Positions 1-9,167 of a DNA stretch of 64,000 nt are shown here, piece after piece. The notes under the pieces were generated by a model. That model made no database searches. It was not told the DNA's origin and saw only the letters and a program-made list of their open reading frames with translations. Every line of letters begins with the position of its first letter. Position 1 is the first letter of the stretch. A program made the position numbers and the translations under genes. Source of the DNA: Sulfobacillus thermosulfidooxidans (GTDB lineage: Bacteria > Bacillota > Sulfobacillia > Sulfobacillales > Sulfobacillaceae); NCBI RefSeq assembly GCF_001280565.1, contig NZ_LGRO01000001.1:868001-932000 (forward strand), read 5' to 3'.

Positions 1-2
1 TT

Positions 3-1073
3 TGTTTCATTGACGGTAAAGAGGGACGTTTGGTTTATCGCGGATACGACGTTCGTGATTTAGCAGAACAGACGACATTCGAGGAAGTCGTCTATCTGCT
101 CTGGGAAGGAAACCTTCCCACCCGAGAACAACTGAATAACTTTACGACGACTTTGCGATCGATGAGACCGCTCGCCAAGCCGGTCTATGATTTACTCGTC
201 TCGGTTCCTCCTTCAACCAATCCTATGGATGCTCTACGCACAGCCGTTAGTCTAGCGGGTATTTATGATCCCGATGCCGGAGACAATTCATATGAAGCTA
301 ATCGGCGCAAGGCAATGCGTCTTGTTGCCCAAATTCCGACCATGGTCGCATCATTCGAACGCAGACGCCAAGGACGTGTACCTATTGCGCCCGATTCCCA
401 TCTCTCTTTAGCGGAAAATTTCTTATATATGCTGCATGGTCAACGACCTGAAGAATTTCCGGCTCATGTTTTTAACACGGCGTTGGTTTTACATGCTGAC
501 CATGAATTAAATGCATCGACTTTTGCTGCCCGGGTTACCGCCGCTACCTTATCCGATTTGTATTCTGCGGTCACTTCGGCTATTGGTGCCCTTAAGGGGC
601 CTCTCCATGGTGGGGCCAATGAAGAAGTCATGGTGATGTTGCAAGAAATTGGCGAGGTTGACGGGGTTGATGCCTGGATTGAAAATGCTTTGGCGCAACA
701 TAAGAAGATTATGGGATTTGGACATCGTGTTTATAAAACAGAAGACCCGCGAGCCACAATATTACGCCAATTTTCACGCCAATTAGGAGAACAAACCGGA
801 ACGATTAAGAATTACCAAATGCTCGAGGCAATTCGCCAAACCATCCAATCCAAAAAACCGTTATATCCTAATGTCGATTTTTATTCTGGTTCGGTTTACG
901 CTGCTTTGGGCATCCCTACTGAACTCTATACGCCCGTTTTTGCGGTAAGCCGGATTGCGGGATGGACTGCTCATATTTTAGAGCAATATCGGCATAATCG
1001 CATTATTCGTCCACGGGCTGAGTATACCGGGCCGAGCCACCGGAATTTCATTCCTTTAGATGACCGTGAATAA
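3..1073 (+). CDS. Citrate synthase, 5' end outside window
   Basis: Condenses oxaloacetate with acetyl-CoA (or propionyl-CoA in the 2-methylcitrate subfamily) at the entry to the TCA cycle. The reading frame is open to the window edge. The residues before the first TTG (codon 30) read FIDGKEGRLVYRGYD, which is the conserved N-terminal citrate synthase motif, so the gene starts upstream and the TTG is not its start. The three catalytic positions are visible: His in GPLHGGANEEV, His in GFGHRVYKTEDPRA and Asp in NVDFYSG. About 357 codons are present, close to the roughly 370 residues of short Gram-positive enzymes. Citrate versus methylcitrate specificity cannot be settled from sequence. No prp genes are visible downstream, which slightly favours housekeeping citrate synthase. 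Confidence 0.93.
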   Translation, partial: CFIDGKEGRLVYRGYDVRDLAEQTTFEEVVYLLWEGNLPTREQLNNFTTTLRSMRPLAKPVYDLLVSVPPSTNPMDALRTAVSLAGIYDPDAGDNSYEANRRKAMRLVAQIPTMVASFERRRQGRVPIAPDSHLSLAENFLYMLHGQRPEEFPAHVFNTALVLHADHELNASTFAARVTAATLSDLYSAVTSAIGALKGPLHGGANEEVMVMLQEIGEVDGVDAWIENALAQHKKIMGFGHRVYKTEDPRATILRQFSRQLGEQTGTIKNYQMLEAIRQTIQSKKPLYPNVDFYSGSVYAALGIPTELYTPVFAVSRIAGWTAHILEQYRHNRIIRPRAEYTGPSHRNFIPLDDRE

Positions 1074-1195
1074 CACGGTTATAGACACACGTCTTCCAAT
1101 ATTTGAGTTAGTTTGTGAGTTGAGACCTCAGACCGTCAAAACAGGTCATGATCCATCTTGCTGATTATCAAGTCCTTATGATATCAAGACTCGAG

Positions 1196-1229
1196 CGACT
1201 CATCGTGGGCCGTTTGGCCGGATGAGTCG
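1196..1229. repeat. Inverted repeat in the gap after citrate synthase
   Basis: Perfect 9-bp arms CGACTCATC (1196-1204) and GATGAGTCG (1221-1229). The 16-nt loop contains a second small stem, GGCC (1208-1211) with GGCC (1216-1219). No T-run follows, so it is not a standard intrinsic terminator. It could be an operator or a structured 3' end. The rest of the 1074-1505 gap shows no supportable gene. Confidence 0.45.
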
Positions 1230-1505
1230 TTGTGATCAGCCTAACGATCGGAATTGACTCGCGGTTTGGTGTAAACTGTAGTGGCTCTCTCTTGGGTGAC
1301 GTCTTCTTACGCAGATCATAAGTCTCATGCAGAACGATGTGGACAAAAACACGGAGTGTCGATAGGATTCTAGACCGTCTTTCTGCATGGCATCGTCATT
1401 GTAATCCGAATGATTGCACCGGTCCACAATTTTACAGATGTGACAACTGATTGTCGGTATGTTCTCAAACTTCTTGTCTAGACTATGAGTCAAGGAGGAG
1501 AGGAT

Positions 1506-1970
1506 GTGGATAAACAGGTCATTATACGCTTACCCAGTACCACCGGACGTGTCAGAGCGCATACGGTTCCCACTGTCAATCAGGCTATTGATGCCCAAAG
1601 TCAGTCCAAGATGTTGAAGTGGGCCGAAATAGGGCCCCAAGCTATAACGCAACGGTTGCAGGAACTGGACCAAGAATGGGATACTGAACGGGTGCTGGAA
1701 GTAACATCATCAACATTAGTCTTGCTCGGATTATTGTTGGGATCGGGACGCAATAAAAAGTGGTTAGCCTTGTCCGCAGTTGTTGGCGGTTTTTTGTTAT
1801 CGCATGCACTTGATGGATGGTGCCCACCCTTACCCGTAATCCGCCGATTTGGGATTCGAACCAACCAGGAAATAGATAGGGAAAGGCTGGCTTTGCGGGC
1901 GGTACGAGGCGATTTCGGAAAGACTTGTTCTCCACAAGAAGCATGGGCATTAGGGACCTCTGCCTCTTAA
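1506..1970 (+). CDS. Small membrane protein, DUF2892/YgaP-like
   Basis: About 154 residues of unknown function. A hydrophilic N-terminus is followed by a hydrophobic stretch that can span the membrane once or twice (LVLLGLLLG and LALSAVVGGFLLSHAL). The C-terminal block LDGWCPPLPVIRRFGIRT followed by a charged ERLALRAVRGDF-type end resembles proteins usually labelled DUF2892. I assign this from memory of the family, not from a search. GTG 1506 is preferred as start because AAGGAGGAG sits at 1492-1500 with normal spacing. The upstream in-frame ATG 1485 would place the Shine-Dalgarno sequence inside the gene. It stands alone, with no co-oriented partner close by. Confidence 0.6.
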   Translation: MDKQVIIRLPSTTGRVRAHTVPTVNQAIDAQSQSKMLKWAEIGPQAITQRLQELDQEWDTERVLEVTSSTLVLLGLLLGSGRNKKWLALSAVVGGFLLSHALDGWCPPLPVIRRFGIRTNQEIDRERLALRAVRGDFGKTCSPQEAWALGTSAS

Positions 1971-2104
1971 ATCTAGCAACCGGCTATCACGGTGTGGTTT
2001 TCTATTTTCGACAGACTCTGTCAAAAACAAAGTAGTACAATAATAGTGCATCGTGATGATAATTCTACGTGATGCAGAAAGATACTTCAAAGGTTTTTCT
2101 GACA

Positions 2105-2134
2105 TTAGACGGAAGAAATATCTCGTTTTACAAT
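2105..2134 (+). promoter_or_regulatory. Candidate sigma-A promoter for the 2269 gene
   Basis: TTAGAC (2105-2110), 18-nt spacer, TACAAT (2129-2134), placed about 135 bp before the next gene. This is a match by eye only. The rest of the 1971-2268 gap shows nothing else I can support. Confidence 0.35.
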
Positions 2135-2268
2135 ATGAACACAGGGCGACAATCGTCCTGAATCCTTTTGTGTGGGAATTTCGATACACGATGTACGAGC
2201 CCGTTGACGACACTCCTTAACTTAGTAGGAGTAAGGGAGAACGAGGTTTATTGATGGGAGGAATAGTA

Positions 2269-2634
2269 ATGTCGGACATGGACATTCTTGCTATCGCGTC
2301 ATTAAGTCCTAGTGAACGCGAAGCGAAAATGGGACAGTTATTTCAGCAACTGATGCCATTATCGGAATCCGAACAAGTGGCAGCTCTGCACAACTTAATT
2401 AAGGAAATGGCTGAAAAAGCTAATGATGAGCAATACAAGAACTTATGCTTGACCAACTTAAAGTTGGCTGCAGCGTTACCGGATGAAGAGTTGAAACGGT
2501 TCTTGGCTGTCCGCATGAAAGCGTCTGGCGAATTACCTAAAAATCTTGCGGAACGAGATTTAAGCCTGATGCAAGAGTCTCTTGGAGACGTTGACGCGCA
2601 AATTCGTGATAAGATTACGCGCAATATGCAGTAA
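2269..2634 (+). CDS. Helical cytosolic protein of unknown function
   Basis: 121 residues that I do not recognise. The sequence is rich in Leu, Glu, Lys and Ala with heptad-like spacing, has no signal peptide or membrane segment and a single Cys (in NLCLTNL), so a small all-helical soluble protein is likely. The start at ATG 2269 is favoured by GGGAGG at about 2256-2261. The frame also contains TTG 2251 and ATG 2254, but these overlap the ribosome binding site. The gene is monocistronic: a candidate promoter lies upstream and a strong terminator 26 bp downstream. This makes it a real expressed unit despite the lack of family recognition. Confidence 0.7.
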   Translation: MSDMDILAIASLSPSEREAKMGQLFQQLMPLSESEQVAALHNLIKEMAEKANDEQYKNLCLTNLKLAAALPDEELKRFLAVRMKASGELPKNLAERDLSLMQESLGDVDAQIRDKITRNMQ

Positions 2635-2659
2635 CGTTACATATTCGAAGAATTCAAAT

Positions 2660-2700
2660 CGCCTAGGAACGCATCCTGTTGGGTTCCTAGGCGGTTTATT
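2660..2700 (+). terminator. Intrinsic terminator
   Basis: An 11-bp perfect stem, CGCCTAGGAAC (2660-2670) with GTTCCTAGGCG (2683-2693), a 12-nt loop, then GTTTATTT. It ends the 2269-2634 transcript and could also act on the convergent 2737-2880 gene. Confidence 0.85.
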
Positions 2701-2736
2701 TGTGGTGATTTGGGATTTTACCCGCAATGCCATGCC

Positions 2737-2880
2737 TCATAGTTTGTTTCGCCAAAACGGTACGAAAGGTAAGTTTGAAGCCTTAGCATTATCCTTGGTA
2801 TCAGGACGAATTTGCTGTCCATATTGTACCCAGTGATATTCTCCGGGGCGGTCCATCCAGTAGAAATGAAACTTCTTCAT
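2737..2880 (-). CDS. 47-residue orphan protein
   Basis: A short reverse-strand gene, ATG at 2880 and TGA at 2737-2739, preceded by AGGAGGG with 7-nt spacing (reverse complement of 2887-2893). The product begins MKKFHFYWMDRPGEYHW and ends FVPFWRNKL. It is aromatic-rich (three Trp, three Tyr, four Phe) and basic, with no membrane segment. I recognise no family. The excellent ribosome binding site, the aromatic composition and the convergent terminator at 2660-2700 argue that it is translated. It may be a small spore or regulatory protein; no function is claimed. Confidence 0.6.
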   Translation of the reverse strand: MKKFHFYWMDRPGEYHWVQYGQQIRPDTKDNAKASNLPFVPFWRNKL

Positions 2881-3104
2881 GATTTTTCCCTCCTGAATTT
2901 TGGCATCGTGCCTTTGCGTAAGCGATTATAACGCGCGGCACCAGGCAAAGATCTGTCGCTTCCATTGTGGCATTCATGTAAATTGGCACAATAACATGAC
3001 AATTTTAGAGAATGATGGTGGAAGGATTCTGGCTACCCCGTTCCGTTCTGATCTTGTCCTCGGTCTCATAAGAATAAGGCGAAGTGGAGACAGGAGGGAT
3101 GGGT

Positions 3105-5768
3105 GTGGCAGAAATCTGGCATACCTTAACTAGCGATGAAGCCATTATTCAACTCCGCTCAGATTCACACAGAGGGTTGAGTACAACCGAAGCGGAATCG
3201 CGGTTACAGGAAATCGGCTTGAATGCTATCCAAGAGGCAGACAAGACACCATGGTGGAGTATTTTTTTTAGTCAATTTCAAGACTTTATGGTACTCGTGT
3301 TAATCGGGGCAACAGTGGTGTCGTTTCTTCTTGGAGAAGTTGGTGACGCCGTCACCATTGTTGCTATCGTCGTCATGAATGCGATATTGGGATTTGTCCA
3401 AGAATATCGCGCGGAGAAATCCGTTGAGACCCTAAAGGCCTTGACCGCTCCGGAGGCTCGGGTTATCCGCGGAGGACAAGTTGATATGTTACCAGCTGAA
3501 GAACTGGTACCGGGAGACATTATCGAACTGGAGGCAGGCGACCGCATTCCCGCAGATTGTCGGCTTATCGAAGTGAATGGATTACAAACCGACGAAGCTC
3601 CTTTAACAGGCGAATCGCAGTCGGTTAGCAAATCGACAGAACCATTATCCCGGCCCGATATTCCCATAGCTGACCGCCGTAACATGGTGTATATGGGCAC
3701 GACCGTAGCCAGAGGCCGAGCCAAGGCTTTAGTGGTGGAAACTGGGATGCATACGGAAATGGGCAATATCGCTAATTTGATGCGTGAAGCGGTGGAAGAT
3801 CAGACGCCGTTACAACGGCGCCTTGAACATCTCGGCAAGATTTTAGTGTATTTGTCTCTATTGATTGTCATGGTGGTTGTGGTTACGGGGTTATTTCGCG
3901 GGGAACCGCTTTACCAGATGTTTTTGACCGGGGTGAGTTTAGCTGTTGCTGCAATTCCTGAAGGACTACCTGCCATTGTGACGATTGCGCTCGCGTTAGG
4001 TGTCCAGCGTATGATTAAAGCACACGCGATCGTTCGGCGATTGCCGGCCGTGGAAACGCTGGGTTGCACAACCGTTATTTGTACCGATAAAACTGGCACC
4101 CTTACGAAAAATCAAATGACAGTGACACAGATTTGGGTCGATAACGACTTTATTGATATTCCTGACCGATCTCGAACATCACCGACCTTGCCCAAGTTGT
4201 TTACGGCGTCCGCTCTTTGTAATAATGCGTACGTTGATGAGAAGGATCCAGAAAATCCGGATAAGGCTAAAGGCGATCCCACGGAAATTGCTCTGCTTTG
4301 GGCAGCGAATCATGGTGGCATTGATTTAAGTGAATTAGCTTCAGAATATCTGCGAAAGGGAGAGATTCCTTTCGAATCAGAAAGACAACGGATGGCTGTT
4401 CTCACTGTCGACCGGCACAATCGGTATACTGTTTTCGTTAAAGGAGCCCCTGATGTGTTGTTGGGATTATGTCGGTATCTTGAACTGGATGGCCGACTGG
4501 TTCTCTTAGACAATGAGTGGCGACAGCGCATTCGTAGCATTAATGATGACATGGCAGCTCGGGCACTGAGGGTATTAGGAGTTGCCTATCGATCCACTAC
4601 GGCGGAGGAACCGCAAGATCATTGGGAACGGGATTTAGTCCTCCTAGGACTCGTGGGGATGATGGATCCTCCCCGACCCGAAGCCGTGCAAGCCGTAAAA
4701 GATGCCAAACGCGCGGGATTGCGAACAGTAATGATTACAGGAGATCATCCTAAAACTGCTCGCGCTATCGGTGAAGCGATGGGCATGGTGGTTGGATCCG
4801 ATGAAATCATTACCGGTCCCGAATTGGACACGTTGACGGATACTGACTTGGCTCAGCGTGTAGAAAACATCCGGATTTATGCGCGCGTATCACCGCCACA
4901 CAAACTTCGCGTTGTGCGTGCATGGAAAGCCCATGGGGAAGTCGTCGCGATGACTGGAGACGGGGTAAACGATGCTCCAGCTCTTAAAGAAGCGGATATT
5001 GGGGTGGCGATGGGTAAAACGGGAACGGACGTTACGAAAGAAGCTTCGGCGATGATCTTAACTGATGATAACTTCGCGACCATTGTCCGCGCTATTGAAG
5101 AAGGACGAGCGATTTACGATAACATTCGCAAGTTTATTCGCTATTTATTGTCGTGCAATGTTGGCGAAGTTTTGGTGATGTTCTTAGCAGCATTCTTGGG
5201 ATTGCCCTTACCCTTATTGCCCATCCAAATTCTCTTCGTCAATCTCGTAACAGACGGCTTACCCGCGATGGCCTTAGGCGTTGATCCGCCAAGCCCAGGT
5301 GTGATGGATCGACCACCTCGTGACCCGAATGAGAGTATTTTTGCTCGGGGACTCGGCACCAAAATTGCGTTCCGTGGTCTTTTAATTGGAGTCAGTACGT
5401 TGTTGGTGTTCATTTGGTCGCTACAATTATGGGGCATGGGATTAAGAGAAGCCAGGACTATGGCCTTAGCGACTTTAATTATGAGTCAACTCTTTCATGT
5501 ATTTGATGCTCGGGCCGAGGATCGCAGCTTTTTAGAAATCGGATTGTTTTCTAATATGTGGGCCGTTTTGGCAGTGTTGTCTTCAGTGATGATGTTATTG
5601 GCGATTATCTATGTTCCGAGCCTCCGGGAACTTTTTAAGACCGATCCCTTAAGCTTATTAGATTGGGGAATAGTGGTATTGGCATCTGGGTTTATTCAAT
5701 TGCTTGCTGCCGTACGTGACGTTGTCTTGAAGCCGATTCGTCATCTTGTTCACGGCTCGGTGCAGTAA
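3105..5768 (+). CDS. P-type Ca2+-transporting ATPase (type IIA)
   Basis: ATP-driven cation export across the cytoplasmic membrane, most likely Ca2+. From the GTG start at 3105 the product is 887 residues. The actuator motif TGES is near residue 168, PEGLPAIV in M4 near 285, the phosphorylated Asp in DKTGTLT near 328, and the hinge [11 protein letters not shown] near 618. In M6, [17 protein letters not shown] carries the Asn and Asp used for Ca2+ in SERCA-type pumps. An N-terminal cation-ATPase domain precedes the pump core and a C-terminal block of membrane helices closes it. GTG 3105 is chosen because AGGAGGG (3092-3098) is correctly spaced from it, whereas ATG 3099 touches the ribosome binding site. 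Ca2+ over Mn2+ is inferred from the M4/M6 motifs. Confidence 0.93.
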   Translation: MAEIWHTLTSDEAIIQLRSDSHRGLSTTEAESRLQEIGLNAIQEADKTPWWSIFFSQFQDFMVLVLIGATVVSFLLGEVGDAVTIVAIVVMNAILGFVQEYRAEKSVETLKALTAPEARVIRGGQVDMLPAEELVPGDIIELEAGDRIPADCRLIEVNGLQTDEAPLTGESQSVSKSTEPLSRPDIPIADRRNMVYMGTTVARGRAKALVVETGMHTEMGNIANLMREAVEDQTPLQRRLEHLGKILVYLSLLIVMVVVVTGLFRGEPLYQMFLTGVSLAVAAIPEGLPAIVTIALALGVQRMIKAHAIVRRLPAVETLGCTTVICTDKTGTLTKNQMTVTQIWVDNDFIDIPDRSRTSPTLPKLFTASALCNNAYVDEKDPENPDKAKGDPTEIALLWAANHGGIDLSELASEYLRKGEIPFESERQRMAVLTVDRHNRYTVFVKGAPDVLLGLCRYLELDGRLVLLDNEWRQRIRSINDDMAARALRVLGVAYRSTTAEEPQDHWERDLVLLGLVGMMDPPRPEAVQAVKDAKRAGLRTVMITGDHPKTARAIGEAMGMVVGSDEIITGPELDTLTDTDLAQRVENIRIYARVSPPHKLRVVRAWKAHGEVVAMTGDGVNDAPALKEADIGVAMGKTGTDVTKEASAMILTDDNFATIVRAIEEGRAIYDNIRKFIRYLLSCNVGEVLVMFLAAFLGLPLPLLPIQILFVNLVTDGLPAMALGVDPPSPGVMDRPPRDPNESIFARGLGTKIAFRGLLIGVSTLLVFIWSLQLWGMGLREARTMALATLIMSQLFHVFDARAEDRSFLEIGLFSNMWAVLAVLSSVMMLLAIIYVPSLRELFKTDPLSLLDWGIVVLASGFIQLLAAVRDVVLKPIRHLVHGSVQ

Positions 5769-5907
5769 TTGTGTTCGAATGGTCTGTTGGGTCTATGAGC
5801 CGGCAACCAAGAACTATATAATGGGAGGAATCCAGGGTGATTGATGAACAGATTACGAGATGCTCTTCAAGCGGTTAAGTTTGAGGGAAAAAAGGAGGAG
5901 CCTTGGG

Positions 5908-6774
5908 GTGGGACAACTGGGACCCGTACGATTTACGAAGATGCATGGGTTAGGAAATGATTATTTATTTATTGATGTTCGGGACATGGACGAAGTGCCC
6001 GATGACGTCTGGAAAGAATATGCCATCAAGATGAGTGACCGGCATTTTGGGGTCGGGAGTGATGGGATTATTTTGATCGCGCCATCGAAAGTAGCTCCGG
6101 TCCGGATGCGGATTTTTAATGCTGATGGATCGGAATCCGAAATGTGTGGTAATGGACTGCGCGCGATGACCAAGTGGCTCTATGACCGAGGTGAATTTGA
6201 TCCTTGCCAGGCCATAGAGACTGGCGCGGGCCTTTTGTATCCCGAGATCTTGAAGACCGAAGATGGTAGGGCTTCAGTTATCCGCGTTAATATGGGGGTA
6301 CCTCGGCTGACACGGCAGGAGATCGGGATGGTTGGTCAACCGGAATCTACGTGTATTGACGAGCCTTTGGATCTTGATGATACCATGCTGCATATTACCT
6401 GCGTATCGATGGGGAATCCTCACGTTATTATTTTTGGACCGTTGTGGGACGAACAGACCATGGCACGCTTGGGATATGAAATAGAACATCATCCGATGTT
6501 TCCACATCGCACCAATGTGCATTCGGTGGAGATTATTGACCCCCATCATTTGCGGATGCGGCATTGGGAACGGGGGGCGGGTTTAACCTTAGCTTGCGGT
6601 ACGGGAGTGTCGGCCGCTATTGTTGCAGCGGTTCTCACTGAGCGCGTAGAACGCCATGCCACCATCTCTGTTCCAGGAGGCACACTGGAAGCATCATGGG
6701 ACGAACGGACGGGCGTAGTATATTTAACGGGAACAGCACAGGAAATTTGTCAAGGCGTTTTTGAATTACGATAG
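5908..6774 (+). CDS. dapF: Diaminopimelate epimerase
   Basis: Interconverts LL- and meso-diaminopimelate, supplying peptidoglycan and lysine synthesis in the cytosol. About 288 residues, normal for the family. The N-terminus reads FTKMHGLGNDYLFID. The two catalytic cysteines are in EMCGNGLRAM and LACGTGVSAA, the first and second halves of the pseudo-symmetric fold. Start GTG 5908 follows AGGAGG (5893-5898) at 9 nt. The in-frame ATG at 5860 lies upstream of this ribosome binding site and is rejected. A 13-codon ORF with its own GGGAGGA (5837-5878) precedes it and could couple translation. An intrinsic terminator follows, so dapF is the last gene of its unit. Confidence 0.95.
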   Translation: MGQLGPVRFTKMHGLGNDYLFIDVRDMDEVPDDVWKEYAIKMSDRHFGVGSDGIILIAPSKVAPVRMRIFNADGSESEMCGNGLRAMTKWLYDRGEFDPCQAIETGAGLLYPEILKTEDGRASVIRVNMGVPRLTRQEIGMVGQPESTCIDEPLDLDDTMLHITCVSMGNPHVIIFGPLWDEQTMARLGYEIEHHPMFPHRTNVHSVEIIDPHHLRMRHWERGAGLTLACGTGVSAAIVAAVLTERVERHATISVPGGTLEASWDERTGVVYLTGTAQEICQGVFELR

Positions 6775-6791
6775 AATTGTGGCCCAATTAC

Positions 6792-6824
6792 AAATCGCGG
6801 ATGTCACAAGTCCGCGATTTTTTG
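6792..6824 (+). terminator. Intrinsic terminator after dapF
   Basis: 10-bp stem AAATCGCGGA (6792-6801) with TCCGCGATTT (6811-6820), 9-nt loop, and T-run continuing to 6823. Placed 18 bp after the dapF stop and before the convergent DedA gene. Confidence 0.88.
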
Positions 6825-6846
6825 TCAGCCATAATTACGAGACTCT

Positions 6847-7509
6847 TTAGGGTTTTGTGGTGTCTTGAGCATCGACATGGTCGTCTTCGGCCACTGGGGT
6901 GAGGATTTGCCGTTTCTTTTTACGGCGTTCATACCACCACCAGAGAGCAATTAGCAAAACAATTCCAATAAGGACGGGTGTCTCGTACTTTTTCGTGGCT
7001 TCGAGACCGGATACCACATGGGGACCGAGCAAGTAGCCGGCGGTGACGGCGATTAGGGGCCACATAATTGAACCCAAAATGGTGTATAAGAGAAAGCGTG
7101 GATAGGGCATTTCAAAAAGGCCTGCAGGAAACGAAATGATCATTCGCACGCCGGAGATGATGCGTCCAATGAGAACAACTTTGTCACCTTTCGTGCGAAA
7201 ATAATTTTCCCAGTAGGCTAGACGTTCGGGCGTTCGAAAAACCCAGCGGAAATGCTTGAGGATAAGAGGGCGTCCTCCCAATCGGGCGATGAAATATGCC
7301 CCTGTCGCTCCTGTGGTGCTTCCGGCTGCAGCGACCAAGACGACTATGGGATAGGAAAAATGCCCTAACCATACCTCATATCCGGAGAAAAGCAAGATAA
7401 TTTCTGATGGACTGGGAATTCCAATGCTTTCCACAAGCAAGACAATATATACTGCGAGATATCCCGCTTCGTTAAGCCATTGAGTCACCGTATGAACAGC
7501 AGCCAGCAC
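6847..7509 (-). CDS. DedA-family membrane protein
   Basis: 220-residue polytopic membrane protein of the DedA/VTT (SNARE-associated) family, members of which are linked to phospholipid recycling and membrane homeostasis. Visible family motifs are ESIGIPSPSEIILL near the N-terminus, the G-rich AAGSTTGATGAYFIARLGG loop, and GRIISGVRMIISFPAG in the second half (the conserved G-R-x-x-PG region). Four to five hydrophobic segments are evident, the last followed by a basic RRKKKR stretch and an acidic tail, giving a cytoplasmic C-terminus by the positive-inside rule. The gene is monocistronic and convergent with dapF. The substrate cannot be read from the sequence. Confidence 0.88.
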   Translation of the reverse strand: MLAAVHTVTQWLNEAGYLAVYIVLLVESIGIPSPSEIILLFSGYEVWLGHFSYPIVVLVAAAGSTTGATGAYFIARLGGRPLILKHFRWVFRTPERLAYWENYFRTKGDKVVLIGRIISGVRMIISFPAGLFEMPYPRFLLYTILGSIMWPLIAVTAGYLLGPHVVSGLEATKKYETPVLIGIVLLIALWWWYERRKKKRQILTPVAEDDHVDAQDTTKP

Positions 7510-7859
7510 AGGACAGTCTCCTCTTCAGTTTATCGAGTGGATTAGGTCATAGTATATCATGTGACGGGTAGTTCTTCCTTGATGGCGAACTCTCATTGCT
7601 GTCAATAAAGAATGGGCTGACCTTGCTGAAATAATGTTGATGATATTGATTCCCCCATGCCACAATCCGATCTTTCTTAATAACATTACGAGGATAGGAT
7701 TAAAATCTAATAAATTTTTCAAGGCCATATTGTGCTGGCATCCTGTCTTTTAAGATTGCTACGGCGGATTGTGCATATGTAGCCACTCTGTGGACGAGGG
7801 TCGCACAGAGTACGTTGTATGCTGAGGGTGATGGTCCAGATTTTATGATTAGAGACGAC

Positions 7860-7888
7860 TCCGGCATTGCGTTCGCGAACATGCCGGA
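7860..7888. repeat. Nested palindrome upstream of exported protein gene
   Basis: Outer arms TCCGGCAT (7860-7867) and ATGCCGGA (7881-7888) enclose the self-complementary GTTCGCGAAC (7871-7880). It ends 44 bp before the ATG at 7933, so it could be an operator or a 5'-UTR hairpin. The rest of the 7510-7932 gap shows no gene I can support. Confidence 0.45.
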
Positions 7889-7932
7889 TATCTTGTCCAG
7901 TTCCGGGTAGAATAACCTCGGGAGGTGGCAAG

Positions 7933-8994
7933 ATGAGGAAAACGCACATAATGACTGTGCTCAGTGCCCTGGGCGCGGTGGTCGCTGGCATTTTGGTTTA
8001 TGTGACACCGGCTGCTGAAGCCCGGGGAACATTACCTCAAGAAAGTGCTCAAGAGATTGTGCAAAGAAGTTATTCAGCTGTCAGACAGGGAAACTTTGTG
8101 GAGACGTTGGGGTTGACCCATGCGCAATTTGCTGCCGAGTGGGGACCATGGGTTCACAAGATCATGGAAGATCCGGCAACGCGGCTGATTAATTTCTATG
8201 AGGCATCTCCCCAACTTTGGCGTGTCGATGCTCTCACCACGAACGGAAAGATTCTGTCGACCTTGTTAGCGAATGATGGCAAGATCCAGCTAGTGAATCC
8301 CCAATCCCACACACGAATGTTGATCAGCACAGGATTGACCGCCCCATTGCCGTGGCCGATTCAGTGGATGGTGCCAACGTTCAAACAATTACAAGAATGG
8401 AAAGTGAATGTGAGCCAGACCATGGTAGCGGGTGTGCCCTGCTATGCTGTGAATTTGGTCAATCCCCTGGTACCTGCATCCCTTACCCGGATGACCTATT
8501 TCTTTCAAGGCCGTACCGACGAACCCTTAGGTGTGGCATTGTACCGAGGCCGGCACCTTGAATTTCAGGCTAAAGCTTTGGTGTATTCATCGGGGAACCC
8601 GGGTCCGTCTGTAAAAGGGCCGGCCTTGCTTAATACCTACCCTATGACACATGTTGAGTGGTCAAAAGGATTAGATAAGCATATTGTGCCGGAACATTTT
8701 GGGCCGCTCACACAAACCCATGTTTCCAAGTGGCCGAATCAGGAGGTCGTACGATACGGCCGTGGATTGAATCAAATTATGGTGGTTGTCTCATCCATGC
8801 AATCAGCGGAAGCTCAGGCATGCCGTCGCTACCATATTCCTGTGCATGGCTATCCCGGCTTTAGCGGCATCACTGATGGTTTATGGAGTACACTATCTTT
8901 TCGTTATAGAGCCCATTGTATTAGTGTTATTGGCGATCGCCCCTTAGGGATTTTAGCCAAGTGGGCAAAATCCTCCTTTTCTCATGAATTTTGA
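7933..8994 (+). CDS. Exported LolA/RseB-like protein
   Basis: 353 residues with a Sec-type signal peptide (MRKTHIMTVLS, hydrophobic core, then AAEARG), so exported and probably released or cell-wall associated; no lipobox Cys. The region after the signal (segments LINFYEASPQLWRVDAL and GKILSTLLANDGKIQLV) resembles the LolA/RseB beta-sheet fold found in Firmicute proteins called outer-membrane-lipoprotein sorting or sigma-factor regulatory proteins. That is fold-level resemblance from memory and is tentative. ATG 7933 is chosen for GGGAGGTG at 7919-7926. In many Firmicutes such genes sit beside an ECF sigma factor; none is present here. A nested palindrome lies just upstream. Confidence 0.5.
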   Translation: MRKTHIMTVLSALGAVVAGILVYVTPAAEARGTLPQESAQEIVQRSYSAVRQGNFVETLGLTHAQFAAEWGPWVHKIMEDPATRLINFYEASPQLWRVDALTTNGKILSTLLANDGKIQLVNPQSHTRMLISTGLTAPLPWPIQWMVPTFKQLQEWKVNVSQTMVAGVPCYAVNLVNPLVPASLTRMTYFFQGRTDEPLGVALYRGRHLEFQAKALVYSSGNPGPSVKGPALLNTYPMTHVEWSKGLDKHIVPEHFGPLTQTHVSKWPNQEVVRYGRGLNQIMVVVSSMQSAEAQACRRYHIPVHGYPGFSGITDGLWSTLSFRYRAHCISVIGDRPLGILAKWAKSSFSHEF

Positions 8995-9061
8995 TGTCTT
9001 GTGGCATGATTGTCTTAGAACCCTGGCGTTCAGAGATGCATATAACGTGAATATGGATCTG

Positions 9062-9079
9062 CTTTGCCAATACGCAAAG
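9062..9079. promoter_or_regulatory. Inverted repeat upstream of remA
   Basis: CTTTGC (9062-9067), 6-nt spacer, GCAAAG (9074-9079), about 20 bp upstream of overlapping TATGAT hexamers (9100-9105 and 9105-9110) that could serve as a -10 element. No convincing -35 was found. A possible operator for the remA-rpoZ-coaBC operon. Confidence 0.3.
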
Positions 9080-9167
9080 TTAGTCTGTTACTCAGCATCT
9101 ATGATATGATGAAAAACGATAACAGAGTGGGTAAGATGCTCTGCAAGCCACTTCGGGAGGCTAAGGT

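Noticed and set aside
1236-1493. Reverse ORF of 85 codons before the 1506 gene
   Set aside because: Irregular Cys/His-rich product without family resemblance, no Shine-Dalgarno, overlaps the ribosome binding region of the forward gene.
1950-2213. Reverse ORF of 87 codons
   Set aside because: No ribosome binding site, covers the candidate promoter, product looks random.
5817-5822. TATAAT hexamer before dapF as promoter
   Set aside because: No -35 at 16-18 nt (only TATGAG), and transcription would start inside the GGGAGGA of the leader ORF.
7871-7880. GTTCGCGAAC as a LexA box
   Set aside because: Gram-positive LexA sites have GAAC-N4-GTTC; the half-sites here are in the opposite order.
7525-7991. 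Three overlapping reverse-strand ORFs of 60-90 codons in the gap before the exported protein
   Set aside because: No ribosome binding sites, no recognisable motifs, and the longest runs antisense into the 7933 gene and its ribosome binding site.
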